Numbered from the stretch's first letter, positions 34,384 to 42,041 are shown. The stretch: DNA of 42,231 nucleotides from Sphaerochaeta sp. Phil3 (GCA_001940825.1 MSGT01000070.1:1-42231), one strand, 5' to 3'. Notes: generated by a model from the sequence alone, not told the origin. Program-made: numbers and translations.

Positions 34384-36447
34384 TTACTTCCTTATGGCTC
34401 TCATGGAGTTGAGGACGGCTATGAGGGTGACGCCTACGTCGGCGAAGATCGCTCCGTTCATGCCTGCAAGTCCCATTGCGCCAAGTATCATGAAGAGAAC
34501 CTTTACGGTGAGTGCAAAGGCAATGTTCTGCTTTGCGATGCGCATCGTCTTGCGGGCGATTTCCACGCTTTCAGGTATCTTTGCTATGTCGTCTGTCATG
34601 ATGACGACTCCGCTGGCCTCTATTGCGCTGTCGCTTCCAACTCCTCCCATTGCAAATCCAATGTCCGCGGTTGCAATGACAGGTGCATCGTTTATGCCGT
34701 CACCTACGTATGCACAGGTGTATTTTTTCTTGAGGTCCTGAACCATCTCGACCTTCTGCTGAGGAAGGAGCTCTGCGTGGCATTCGTCTAGGCCTGCGGT
34801 CTTTGAGATGTATTCTGCGGTCCTTCTCTTGTCTCCGCTGAGCATGACGGTCTTTTTGATTCCAAGAGCCTTGAGCTTTGCAATCTGCTCAGGCACTCCG
34901 TCCTTGATTCTGTCGCTGATCAGGATTGTACCAAGCCATTTGCCGTCCTTTGCAACATAGACCAGGGAACCGACTTCGTTTGCGAAATCCTTGGAATCGG
35001 TCCTGATGCCCATCTTTTCCATGAGCTTGTCGTTTCCGGCATAGATCGTGTGACCATCGACCTCTCCTTTGAGTCCAAGTCCTGAAAGCTCCTGTACTGC
35101 AACGTTGGAGCAGGGGCTCTTGATTTCGTTCTTCCTGCAGTACTCCACAAGTGAGTTGGCTATTGGGTGCGTGCTCTTCTCTTCAAGGGCTAGAGCCGTT
35201 TCAAGTATTTCATTGCTTTCAACCTTGTCTGCGGCTACGACCTTTTGGACGGAGAAGACACCTTCCGTTATGGTTCCTGTCTTATCGAATGCAAATGCTT
35301 CTACCTTTGAGAGGGTCTCAAGATGCGTACCGCCCTTGATGAGGATTCCTCTCTTTGCTGCTCCGCCCATTCCTGCAAAGAACGAAAGAGGTACTGAAAG
35401 CACCAGTGCACAAGGACAGCTTATTACGAGGAAGATGAGTGCTCTGTGAAGCCACTGCGCCCATTGTCCTGTTATGATAGACGGAACAAGCGCCACAATC
35501 ACTGCAATTCCAATGACTATTGGGGTGTAGACCTTTGCGAACTTTGTTATGAAGCGCTCCGTAGGGGCCTTTGTGCTCTGTGCGTGCTCTACAAGGTCAA
35601 GGATCTTCTTGACCGTGCTATCTCCATAGGCTTTGTCGGCTCTCACAGTAAGGACTCCGTCCGATACTATTGAGCCGCTGACTAGTGTGTCTCCGGCCTT
35701 GACCTTTACAGGGACGCTTTCCCCGGTAATGGCCTTCGTATCTATGAACGACGTTCCTTCTATGATCGTTCCATCAAGGGCGACCTTTTCGCCTGCACGG
35801 ATCTGCATTAGGTCTCCAACCCTGACTTCCTCTGGCTTCTTCTCCGTTACGTTGCCGTTTTCGTCTATTACCCGTGCACTTTCAGGTGCTATGTCCATGA
35901 GTTCAGAGATGTTGTCTCTTGAGCGCTCGGCAATCGCATCCTGTGCGAACTCTCCAATGTCATAGAAGAGCATGACCATTACGGCTTCCTTGAAGTCTCC
36001 AAGGGCTGCAGCTCCAACCGTGGCTGTGAACATAAGGAAGTTCTCATCGAACAGCTCTCCGTGGAAGAGGTTTCTTATTGCATTGAATGCAACCTCCCAT
36101 CCAAGAACAAGATATGCGGCTATAAGAAGTGCATAGTGGATGTACATTGGCCATGCGAACGTGTCTCTTGCGACGAATGCAAGTATCGTAAGGACTGCAC
36201 CCACAGCTATCTTGATGATCTCCTTCTTGGAATCCTCTTCGTCATCACCTGAATGGTCGTGGTGGCAATGTCCACAACCGCAGCCGCAGACCTCTTCATG
36301 TGTGTGGCTGTGCGAATGATCATGGTTGTGTTCGTGCGAATGACTGCCCTCTTGGGAGTGCTCGTGTTCGTGGCAGCAGCATGAGCTTTTGCAGTGTTCG
36401 CCATCATGTTCATGAAGCTCTTCGTGTTCATGTTTTTCATGTGCCAT
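34384..36447 (-). CDS. Zinc/cadmium-type P1B ATPase with a His-rich N-terminus
   Basis: A 687-residue heavy-metal export pump. Residues 1 to about 72 are packed with His, Cys and Glu (HEHNHDHSHSHTHEE, CGCGCGHCHHDH) and replace the usual ferredoxin-like metal-binding domain. The core has the CPC metal site in SCPCALVLS (about 344), phosphorylation motif DKTGT (about 388), the STHPIANSL His-Pro motif, GDGINDAP (about 582), and in the last helix GAIFADVGVTLI with the Asp typical of zinc/cadmium/lead pumps (ZntA, CadA). Eight membrane segments fit. AAGGAG precedes the ATG. It has its own promoter with an overlapping palindrome and its own terminator, so it is monocistronic. Confidence 0.95.
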   Translation of the reverse strand: MAHEKHEHEELHEHDGEHCKSSCCCHEHEHSQEGSHSHEHNHDHSHSHTHEEVCGCGCGHCHHDHSGDDEEDSKKEIIKIAVGAVLTILAFVARDTFAWPMYIHYALLIAAYLVLGWEVAFNAIRNLFHGELFDENFLMFTATVGAAALGDFKEAVMVMLFYDIGEFAQDAIAERSRDNISELMDIAPESARVIDENGNVTEKKPEEVRVGDLMQIRAGEKVALDGTIIEGTSFIDTKAITGESVPVKVKAGDTLVSGSIVSDGVLTVRADKAYGDSTVKKILDLVEHAQSTKAPTERFITKFAKVYTPIVIGIAVIVALVPSIITGQWAQWLHRALIFLVISCPCALVLSVPLSFFAGMGGAAKRGILIKGGTHLETLSKVEAFAFDKTGTITEGVFSVQKVVAADKVESNEILETALALEEKSTHPIANSLVEYCRKNEIKSPCSNVAVQELSGLGLKGEVDGHTIYAGNDKLMEKMGIRTDSKDFANEVGSLVYVAKDGKWLGTILISDRIKDGVPEQIAKLKALGIKKTVMLSGDKRRTAEYISKTAGLDECHAELLPQQKVEMVQDLKKKYTCAYVGDGINDAPVIATADIGFAMGGVGSDSAIEASGVVIMTDDIAKIPESVEIARKTMRIAKQNIAFALTVKVLFMILGAMGLAGMNGAIFADVGVTLIAVLNSMRAIRK

Positions 36448-36509
36448 ATTGTCTTCTCCTTCATCCGTGGCGAGCCCTTTTGAAATGGGTGCGCTTTGGA
36501 ACAGTTGAA

Positions 36510-36547
36510 TTAACGTTTAAACATATTAGAATATGTGCATACGTTAA
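36510..36547. promoter_or_regulatory. Nested palindromic operator of the metal pump
   Basis: Inner arms ACATATT (36521-36527) and AATATGT (36530-36536) and outer arms TTAACGT (36510-36516) and ACGTTAA (36541-36547). Both are perfect. The site covers the expected transcription start and touches the -10 box, the usual repressor position. AT-rich palindromes of this type are bound by ArsR/SmtB metal sensors. No such sensor gene lies in the window. Confidence 0.7.
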
Positions 36548-36574
36548 TATATTGAAAAGCCATATATATGTCAA
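36546..36574 (-). promoter_or_regulatory. Promoter of the metal pump
   Basis: On the minus strand TTGACA (36574-36569), a 17-base spacer and TATATT (36551-36546). This is near consensus. Transcription would start near 36539, inside the palindrome. Confidence 0.8.
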
Positions 36575-36829
36575 TGTTTGGAAAAGCAAAAGAGGTGATT
36601 TTCTTCTGTAAGTTGGGAAAAGAGGGTTTTATGAAGAAAACTTTCTTCAGTAGGATTCAAAATTCAAAGAAATGAAGAAACTTTGGCTGACATCCAATAG
36701 CCGAGAAGTCAAAAAAGGGGAGCCTGTGGTTGTGTATCCACAAACTCTCCTTTGGTTGTAGAATTTTTATATAAAAACTATATTATGATAATATCAGATT
36801 TAAATTCTTTCTGTATTCTAATGGTACTA
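36575..36829. other. Gene-free stretch upstream of the metal pump
   Basis: It holds a 7-bp palindrome GAAGAAA/TTTCTTC (36633-36648) and the terminator of the next minus-strand gene at 36711-36750. A 14-codon frame from 36631 has no supporting feature. Nothing else is recognised. Confidence 0.5.
36711..36750 (-). terminator. Terminator of the secreted-protein gene
   Basis: On the minus strand a stem of GGAG/CTCC and TGTGG/CCACA with internal mismatches is followed by a T run (complement of AAAAAA at 36711-36716). It lies 80 bases after the stop of the gene at 36830. Confidence 0.7.
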
Positions 36830-37729
36830 TTATGTCCATTCTTTCAGAAGGGCTGCGATCTCGTTGTAGTTATCGACATCGGCTTGGGTGTGGGTTTTCC
36901 TGCCTTCGAAGACGGCCTGTGCGTATTTGAGGATTACGACCGCTTCCTGCCTGTCTGTCATGGAGGATAGGGCTGTCTTGGTCCAAAGAGGATATGCCTG
37001 TGCGCCGTTTGCGCCTTCGTAGTATTTGTACTTCTCTATGTTGGAGGTCTCCTTGTCCCAGTTCTTCTGCATTTTGGAGATCTCGGATGCCCTCTTCTTT
37101 GCGTTCCAGTTGCGGTTCCAGAGCATCTCGGCAAGCTGCTTGTAGGTTCCACCATATATTACGTTCCTTGGAATGGTGTCGCAGGCGATTCTGCCATAGC
37201 TTATGGCGGCGTTGCTGTTTCCAAAGCTGATTGGCTTTCCTGGAAGCGAATCGTAGAGAACGGCAAGTACGTACCATGCCTCAGAGCTGTCGAGGCAGCC
37301 AAGGTCGTCTATCATGACCTCAAGGTCCTGCACCATTGGTTTTGCCTTTGCAAGTGAGTCGAACACTCCCTTCGTCTGTCCCCAGCGTCCTATGTTGGAG
37401 CACTTCCAAAGGTATCCTTGGGCTGTAGGGTAGGCTGCTATGGAGTCCAATGCATACTGTTCGCCTTCTTCGTAGATGGCAAAGCGAGCTTTCTTGTCGC
37501 TCTTGTCTATGGCGTCTCCAAGGTCTACGCAAACCCTTGAGAGCCTCCAAAGGACGTTGGCCTTTTCCTCTCCTTCCGTTGCCTGTTCAAGCATAACGGT
37601 GAGCTTGTCGTATACTTCCTGGTCATGTTCGTCCGTAAGGTAGAGGGCATCCACCTCTGTGAAGTCAAGTGCTGCGAATGCAACGGTGCATACAAGAAGC
37701 GCCATGAGCACCATGATAAGTTTCTTCAT
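36830..37729 (-). CDS. Secreted helical-repeat protein, possibly TatT-like
   Basis: A 299-residue exported protein. The start is ATG 37729, preceded by AAGGAGG; the frame is open 27 codons further up, but that part covers the promoter. Residues 1-19 are a signal peptide ending TVAFA, with no lipobox Cys. The mature protein is all helical with TPR-like spacing (ANVLWRLSRVCVDLGDA, SSEAWYVLAVLYDSLPG, YGGTYKQLAEMLWNRNW). The segment with RWGQTKGVFDSLAKA and LPGKP recalls the TatT (T component) periplasmic proteins associated with spirochaete TRAP transporters, but no such transporter is nearby and the likeness is by eye only. It is a single gene with its own promoter and terminator. Confidence 0.75.
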   Translation of the reverse strand: MKKLIMVLMALLVCTVAFAALDFTEVDALYLTDEHDQEVYDKLTVMLEQATEGEEKANVLWRLSRVCVDLGDAIDKSDKKARFAIYEEGEQYALDSIAAYPTAQGYLWKCSNIGRWGQTKGVFDSLAKAKPMVQDLEVMIDDLGCLDSSEAWYVLAVLYDSLPGKPISFGNSNAAISYGRIACDTIPRNVIYGGTYKQLAEMLWNRNWNAKKRASEISKMQKNWDKETSNIEKYKYYEGANGAQAYPLWTKTALSSMTDRQEAVVILKYAQAVFEGRKTHTQADVDNYNEIAALLKEWT

Positions 37730-37764
37730 AACCAATTCCTCCTTGGGCTGTGTCCATGTCTGGA

Positions 37765-37793
37765 ATTGTAGCATAGAGTCCTCCATAAGGTAA
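37765..37793 (-). promoter_or_regulatory. Extended -10 promoter of the secreted-protein gene
   Basis: On the minus strand a weak -35 TTACCT (37793-37788), a 17-base spacer ending in TGC, and TACAAT (37770-37765), giving an extended -10. The start point would be near 37758, about 30 bases before the ATG. Confidence 0.55.
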
Positions 37794-37993
37794 TCCCAAA
37801 GTAGTTCCAAGTTAATTCAAAAGCGATTTCTTTGCGTCCAAGCCCTGTTTCGATCCGTTTGATTCTTTTGCTTGGACTAAACAATAGTTTTTTGTCAGTA
37901 AAATTGTTAAGTAAATTCTACTTGAAAAATAAGTAATGTTTACGATAACCTACTGAGTTACGAAACTATTAGGTATGGAAGGACTGTAATAGA

Positions 37994-38098
37994 ATGAGTG
38001 TTTTAAGAAAAAGCGTTTTTGTTCTCTGTTCTCTCTTACTGCTGTTTGCTGTCGTCTCTTGTCTGGATGAAGCATATGTAAGTAAGGAAAGTAGTTGA
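37994..38098 (+). CDS. Tiny lipoprotein (34 residues)
   Basis: A short frame encoding an almost complete lipoprotein signal peptide and little else. It begins MSVLRKS, runs through a hydrophobic core of Leu, Val and Phe, and has the lipobox VVSC at residues 20-23, so Cys23 would be lipidated. The mature peptide is only 12 residues (CLDEAYVSKESS). GGAAGGA lies 10 bases before the ATG. It could be a true small lipoprotein, like the entericidin type, or the stump of a longer lipoprotein gene whose 3' part was replaced by the adjacent 9-bp repeat array. No good promoter is visible. Confidence 0.5.
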   Translation: MSVLRKSVFVLCSLLLLFAVVSCLDEAYVSKESS

Positions 38099-38110
38099 GT
38101 ATTTTGTAAT

Positions 38111-38263
38111 GTTGGTGAGTTTGGTGAGTGTGGTGGGGTTGGTAAGCATTGTGAGTGATGTGAGCTTGGTTGAATCTGCAGCCGACCTGTGGCGGTTGTA
38201 GCAAGTATGACGTTCGTAGAATCTGTGGCATGTGTCGCATCTGTAGCGGTTGTGAACCTTGTA
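38111..38263 (-). repeat. 9-bp tandem repeat array, copy B
   Basis: Seventeen degenerate 9-bp units in one unbroken register, with TG at positions 6-7 of nearly every unit on the plus strand (GTTGGTGAG, TTTGGTGAG, GCGGTTGTA, GCATCTGTA). On the minus strand the core is CTCACCAAx, the same as copy A at 12853-12951. The minus strand stays open for 107 codons across it, but there is no ribosome site or family likeness. Confidence 0.8.
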
Positions 38264-38278
38264 GAGCCTACATCAAAG

Positions 38279-38303
38279 AAAAAGGTCTCCATTTCTGGAG
38301 ACC
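38279..38303 (-). terminator. Terminator of the tRNA transcript
   Basis: On the minus strand the perfect 7-bp stem GGTCTCC/GGAGACC (38303-38297 with 38290-38284) has a 6-base loop and is followed by TTTTT (38283-38279). It lies 8 bases after tRNA-Glu. Confidence 0.85.
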
Positions 38304-38311
38304 TAGTTGAA

Positions 38312-38383
38312 CATCGCCTGCGAGGATCGAACTCGCGTTGACGGGATGAAAACCCGTTGTCCTAACCACTAGACGAAGGCGAC
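38312..38383 (-). tRNA. tRNA-Glu (anticodon TTC)
   Basis: A 72-base tRNA. The anticodon stem ACGGG/CCCGT encloses TTTTCAT with anticodon TTC. The D-arm is TAGTGGTTAGGA and the T-arm GCGAG-TTCGATC-CTCGC. The acceptor stem GTCGCCT/AGGCGAT has a G-U first pair and discriminator G. CCA is not encoded. It follows tRNA-Lys by 15 bases in one transcript. Confidence 0.93.
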
Positions 38384-38398
38384 ATCTAGTTGCAAGCA

Positions 38399-38471
38399 TG
38401 AGCCACATTGGATTCGAACCAATGACCCACGCCTTAAAAGGGCGTTGCTCTACCTACTGAGCTAGTGGCCC
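38399..38471 (-). tRNA. tRNA-Lys (anticodon TTT)
   Basis: A 73-base tRNA. The anticodon stem ACGCC/GGCGT encloses CTTTTAA with anticodon TTT. The D-arm is TAGCTCAGTAGGTAGAGCA, the T-arm CATTG-GTTCGAA-TCCAATG, and the acceptor GGGCCAC/GTGGCTC with one G-U pair and discriminator A. CCA is not encoded. Confidence 0.95.
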
Positions 38472-38487
38472 ATAACAACAAAGTGAG

Positions 38488-38515
38488 ATTATCAAAAGTG
38501 AGGCTTTTGTGTCAA
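38488..38515 (-). promoter_or_regulatory. Promoter of the tRNA-Lys/tRNA-Glu transcript
   Basis: On the minus strand a perfect TTGACA (38515-38510), a 16-base spacer and GATAAT (38493-38488). The start point would be about 10 bases before tRNA-Lys. Confidence 0.8.
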
Positions 38516-38553
38516 TAACTTATGGGGAAGCAAATGAGCAACTTGCAGAACTC

Positions 38554-40011
38554 TTATATCAACGATTTCCAATAGTAGTCCCCAAGCCCATAGCGCCTGA
38601 GCTCGGTTGCCATGAGGAAGTCCTCCTCTGAGACATCGGCCCTACAATCGAAGTCTGCAATCGAGCGGGCAAGAGCAATCGTTCCAAGTTGGCTGCGGGC
38701 GTTGGATTGGGATTTCTGGCATATCTTCATGAAAAGTTCACGCTCCTTTGACATAAACGCAAAGGCTTTTGGAGTGCGACAAAGCTGGCCGTTGAACGAC
38801 ATTCCCTCTATATATTTATACCGCGAGGCCTGACGCTCACGGCTTTCAACGGCTCTTTCTATGTAATACGAGTCTGTCTTGGACATACTACTGGAAGCCC
38901 CCTCAACGGTCCCGCAAACAAGCCATCCCGCCGATTCCTCCAACGGTAGGCGCACATCGAACCTCTCGACAAACGGCTTTCCAATCTTTGACCAATAGCC
39001 TTCGATACGCTTTGCAGAACACGAACATATAGCCTGCCTGCTTCCAAGTCCACCGCACGGACACGGATTCAGATTCGCCACGACCATGAAGTCGCCTGCC
39101 TCCCGCACAGCTCTGCCATCCACCACGTCCCTTATCAGGTCAAGCGTCTTGGGCGCATATTTGTTCAGCTCATCCAGCACGAGGGCCCCACCGCAAAAGC
39201 CGTTTGGCCTATTCTGAGAGAACTCCATAAGCATCTTCAAGACCGATGCCGTTGAGCTTTCATGCGGAAGAATCAATGACATGGGTCTGTCGTGAGATGA
39301 AATGCGTTCCAGAAAAACAGGGATGCGCATCGAAAGCATGGTCTTGCCAACACCTGGTGGGCCAAAGAGAAGTGTTCCATGCATCCCTGATGCAGCGATT
39401 GCAAGTGCCGTCTTCTGTGTTTCAAGACCAATGACATCATCGAAGATTGGCTGAGTGGTCTTGGAGCACTCCATGGAAGGGTATGGCTCGCCTCCAAGTG
39501 CCTTCGTACATATCGAAATGGCATGGGCAAGGGTATCGGCCTTGAAGAGTCCCGGCATTCGTGGGACGTTGCAGCCTTCTGGTACGATGCATAGTTGGCA
39601 GCCGGATGAGACGGCCTTTTCAAGAGCCCCATTGGTTTCGCGGGTGGGGAGGAGTCTGCCTTCCAGCGTCAGCTCTCCAACAGCCATGATTCCAATGTCC
39701 CCTGTGAAGTTGCCGTTGCAGCTTTGGACCGCCTTGCAAAGGGCAATCGAAAGGGCTATGGGGAGGTCTAGCGAAGTTCCGTCCTTTTGGATGTTCGACG
39801 GACTCAGGTTTACGAGGACCCTGTTTTGGGGAAATCCAAGACCGCTTGCCCTGAGTGCGGATTTGACGCGCTCCCTTGCTTCCTTGACCGCCGTTCCAGG
39901 AAGCCCCGTCATGTCGAATCCAGGAAAGCCGTTTCGTATCAGGCAGTCCACCATGATCTCCTGGATTCCATAGGATGTCGATACGCATCCAAATACAGTT
40001 GGCTTGTTCAT
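38554..40011 (-). CDS. comM: ComM/YifB-family AAA+ ATPase (Mg-chelatase-like)
   Basis: A 485-residue protein. Residues 1 to about 165 form the Lon-like N-terminal domain (GLPGTAVKEARERVKSAL, NLSPSNIQKDG, LDLPIALSI). The AAA+ core has Walker A GPPGVGKT (217-224), Walker B ALVLDELNKY, the family hallmark ANLNPCPCGG, then Cys-rich CSCSAKRIEGYWSKIG and the arginine motif VERFDVRLPL. The C-terminal Mg-chelatase lid follows. ComM is a hexameric helicase that helps branch migration in natural transformation; in bacteria without known competence its role is open. AAAGGAGG precedes the ATG. It is divergent from the amino-acid ABC operon. Confidence 0.93.
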   Translation of the reverse strand: MNKPTVFGCVSTSYGIQEIMVDCLIRNGFPGFDMTGLPGTAVKEARERVKSALRASGLGFPQNRVLVNLSPSNIQKDGTSLDLPIALSIALCKAVQSCNGNFTGDIGIMAVGELTLEGRLLPTRETNGALEKAVSSGCQLCIVPEGCNVPRMPGLFKADTLAHAISICTKALGGEPYPSMECSKTTQPIFDDVIGLETQKTALAIAASGMHGTLLFGPPGVGKTMLSMRIPVFLERISSHDRPMSLILPHESSTASVLKMLMEFSQNRPNGFCGGALVLDELNKYAPKTLDLIRDVVDGRAVREAGDFMVVANLNPCPCGGLGSRQAICSCSAKRIEGYWSKIGKPFVERFDVRLPLEESAGWLVCGTVEGASSSMSKTDSYYIERAVESRERQASRYKYIEGMSFNGQLCRTPKAFAFMSKERELFMKICQKSQSNARSQLGTIALARSIADFDCRADVSEEDFLMATELRRYGLGDYYWKSLI

Positions 40012-40129
40012 ACGATCCTCCTTTTGTATGTGTTGTCGTCTGTTTGCCGCCTACAAATAACTAGATACAAGAAACCTGAGCTTTCCATTCTTGGTTTTGG
40101 AAATTTTTTCGTTTTATTTGCTTTTTCAC

Positions 40130-40158
40130 TTTACCACTTTAGCGAAATAAAGTAATAT
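40130..40158 (+). promoter_or_regulatory. Promoter with palindromic operator before the amino-acid ABC operon
   Basis: TTTACC (40130-40135) and TAATAT (40153-40158) are 17 bases apart. The spacer is filled by the palindrome ACTTTA-GCGAAA-TAAAGT (40136-40153). A repressor bound there would block polymerase. The TrpR-like protein at the end of the operon is the obvious candidate. Confidence 0.6.
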
Positions 40159-40190
40159 GACCGCCATAAGGAAAGCCCAAGGAGGGATAT

Positions 40191-40970
40191 ATGAAGAAGC
40201 TTTTGTTGCTGGCCATTGCTATTGCGGTATGTTGCCCGTTGTTCGCACAGGGAGGAAAGGAGGGCTCTGACCTTGAACTTGTGCAGAGTAGGGGTACATT
40301 GGTTGTTGGCATAACCGATTTCGCTCCAATGGACTACAAGGACGGTTCCGGTACTTGGATTGGATTCGATGCCGATCTGGCAAAGGCGTTCGCCAAATCC
40401 CTTGGAGTCGAGGCCGTGTTCGTGGAAATAGATTGGGACAACAAGCTTACTGAACTTAATACAAAGAACATTGATTGCATTTGGAACGGCATGACGCTTG
40501 ACGAAGGTGTTCTGGTTTCAATGGAGACATCCAAAGCCTACATGAACAATGCCCAGGTGGTGGTCGTTCCAAAGGAGAAAGGCACGAAGTACGGGACTGC
40601 GGATTCCATAAAGGGGCTTCGTTTTGCAGTTGAAAGCGGCAGCGCCGGCGCCGCTCAGCTTGAGAGCCTTGGAATCGAGTACATTGGAATGCAGACCCAG
40701 GCCGATGCCTTGCTTGAAGTCGCATCCGGAGCTTCCGATGCCTGCGTGATAGACCTGTTGATGGCCTGTGCAATGACAGGTGAGGGGACAAGCTATCCGA
40801 ACCTTTCCTATACGGTGAAACTGAATGACGAGGAGTATGGGGTTGGATTCAGAAAAGGCTCGGATCTGGCGGCGCGTCTGGATGATTTCCTTGTTTCCAG
40901 CTTCGAAAGCGGAAAGACTCTTGAGATTGCTATGAAATACGACGTGCAGGGAGCATTGGTTTCGTTTTGA
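40191..40970 (+). CDS. Amino-acid-type ABC substrate-binding protein (family 3)
   Basis: A 259-residue secreted protein. The signal peptide ends near CCPLFA before QGGKEG, with no proper lipobox. The mature part is the SBP_bac_3 fold: RGTLVVGITDFAPMDY, WIGFDADLAKAFAKSLGV, ELNTKNIDCIWNGMTLDEG and a second lobe with KGLRFAVESGSAG. The conserved Asp/Arg-type ligand contacts of polar amino-acid binders are only partly present, so the ligand is unknown. AAGGAGG precedes the ATG. The permease gene starts 2 bases after its stop. Confidence 0.9.
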   Translation: MKKLLLLAIAIAVCCPLFAQGGKEGSDLELVQSRGTLVVGITDFAPMDYKDGSGTWIGFDADLAKAFAKSLGVEAVFVEIDWDNKLTELNTKNIDCIWNGMTLDEGVLVSMETSKAYMNNAQVVVVPKEKGTKYGTADSIKGLRFAVESGSAGAAQLESLGIEYIGMQTQADALLEVASGASDACVIDLLMACAMTGEGTSYPNLSYTVKLNDEEYGVGFRKGSDLAARLDDFLVSSFESGKTLEIAMKYDVQGALVSF

Positions 40971-40972
40971 CT

Positions 40973-41626
40973 ATGTTTGCATCTGTTCTTGCTTCGCTTT
41001 GCTCTGGATTTCTCAGAACCCTTGAGATATTCGTTTTCACCTTGGTTGGCGCAATCCCTTTGGGTTTGGTCGTCTGTTTTGGATCCATGAGCGGAAACAG
41101 AGTTCTGAGCTTCATTGTCCGCTCCTTGATATGGATCGTAAGGGGAACTCCACTTATGTTGCAGCTTTTGATCGTATTCTATGGTCCAGGTCTTGTCTTT
41201 GGCTGCAATATTTGGGGCGGTAGCGGATCAGGACGCATGGCGGCGACTTTGGTCGCTTTCATATTGAACTATGCCTGCTATTTCTCTGAAATATATAGAG
41301 GAGGTATTGAGAGCATTGGCAAAGGCCAGTTCGAAGCCTGTGCCGTTCTTGGCCTTAACAAGTGGCGCACATATACCTTCGTCATATTCCCTCAGGTATT
41401 CAGACGCATCATCCCTCCAATGGCCAATGAGATAATCACATTGGTGAAAGACACCTCTTTGGCTAGAATAATAGCTGTTTATGAAATAATCTATGAAGGG
41501 CAGTCGTACATAAAGGCAAAGGGTATAATATGGCCTTTGTTCTGTACCGGCATCTTCTATCTTGTTCTGAACGGTGTCCTTACCATGCTGTTCTCCAGGA
41601 TGGAGGAACGTCTTTCTTTTGAGTGA
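40973..41626 (+). CDS. Amino-acid ABC transporter permease (HisM/GlnP type)
   Basis: A 217-residue inner-membrane permease with about five hydrophobic segments. It shows the HisMQ pattern: LRTLEIFVFTLVGAIPLG, IWIVRGTPLMLQLLIVFYG, NYACYFSEIYRGGIESI (coupling EAA loop: GQFEACAVLGLNKW), and FRRIIPPMANEIITLVKDTSL. ATG 40973 is chosen; an in-frame TTG at 40967 overlaps the previous stop. No ATPase gene follows, so the pump must share an ATPase encoded elsewhere. Confidence 0.92.
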   Translation: MFASVLASLCSGFLRTLEIFVFTLVGAIPLGLVVCFGSMSGNRVLSFIVRSLIWIVRGTPLMLQLLIVFYGPGLVFGCNIWGGSGSGRMAATLVAFILNYACYFSEIYRGGIESIGKGQFEACAVLGLNKWRTYTFVIFPQVFRRIIPPMANEIITLVKDTSLARIIAVYEIIYEGQSYIKAKGIIWPLFCTGIFYLVLNGVLTMLFSRMEERLSFE

Positions 41627-41637
41627 GGTGTGATGAA

Positions 41638-41919
41638 ATGGATACTAGAGAGGACGGCAGACTTGAATCGATGAAGGACGATCTTTATGCAACGCTTGCT
41701 TCATTGACCAATGTAAAGGAGATGGAATCCTTTCTTGCAGATCTGTGCACGTTCAAGGAAGTCGAGCAAATGGCGCAGCGCCTCTATGCAGCCCGTCTGC
41801 TGAAAGACGGCATGACATATACTCAGGTCATAGAGAACACTGGAATTTCCTCTGCAACCCTCAGCCGGGTTTCAAGATGCGTCCATTATGGAGAAGGCTA
41901 TAACAGGGTCATCAAGTAG
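41638..41919 (+). CDS. TrpR/YerC-YecD family repressor
   Basis: A 93-residue DNA-binding protein. The family pattern is complete: FLADLCTFKEVEQMAQRL, then the helix-turn-helix MTYTQVIENTGISSATLSRV and CVHYGEGYN. It has the length and spacing of TrpR and of its YerC/YecD relatives. AGGTG precedes ATG 41638 by 7-8 bases; a GTG at 41623 overlapping the permease stop is also in frame. It is the last gene of the uptake operon, suggesting feedback by the imported amino acid, perhaps tryptophan or another aromatic (inference). Confidence 0.9.
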   Translation: MDTREDGRLESMKDDLYATLASLTNVKEMESFLADLCTFKEVEQMAQRLYAARLLKDGMTYTQVIENTGISSATLSRVSRCVHYGEGYNRVIK

Positions 41920-41979
41920 GTGTGTTTTGTTTTGCTTTTTGTATTTCATTGTTATAAAAAGAATTATTTTTTATGCATG

Positions 41980-42035
41980 AAAAAGCAAAAAATTTTCAAA
42001 AATTTGTTGACAGAAAAATGGCTTTGTGGTACTTT
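41980..42035 (+). promoter_or_regulatory. Very strong promoter with A-tract upstream element, rRNA type
   Basis: Perfect TTGACA (42007-42012), a 17-base spacer and TACTTT (42030-42035). Phased A and T tracts at 41980-42004 resemble an UP element bound by the RNA-polymerase alpha subunit. An 11-bp inverted repeat (41930-41940 with 41980-41990) lies upstream of and partly within it. Confidence 0.75.
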
Positions 42036-42041
42036 CATTGA

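Noticed and set aside
36631-36675. 14-codon frame MKKTFFSRIQNSKK
   Set aside because: Very short and overlapping a palindrome that explains the sequence. No conservation can be judged and it has no signal or lipobox.
37969-38292. 107-codon minus-strand frame across the second 9-bp array
   Set aside because: It begins inside the tRNA terminator and is explained by the stop-free repeat.
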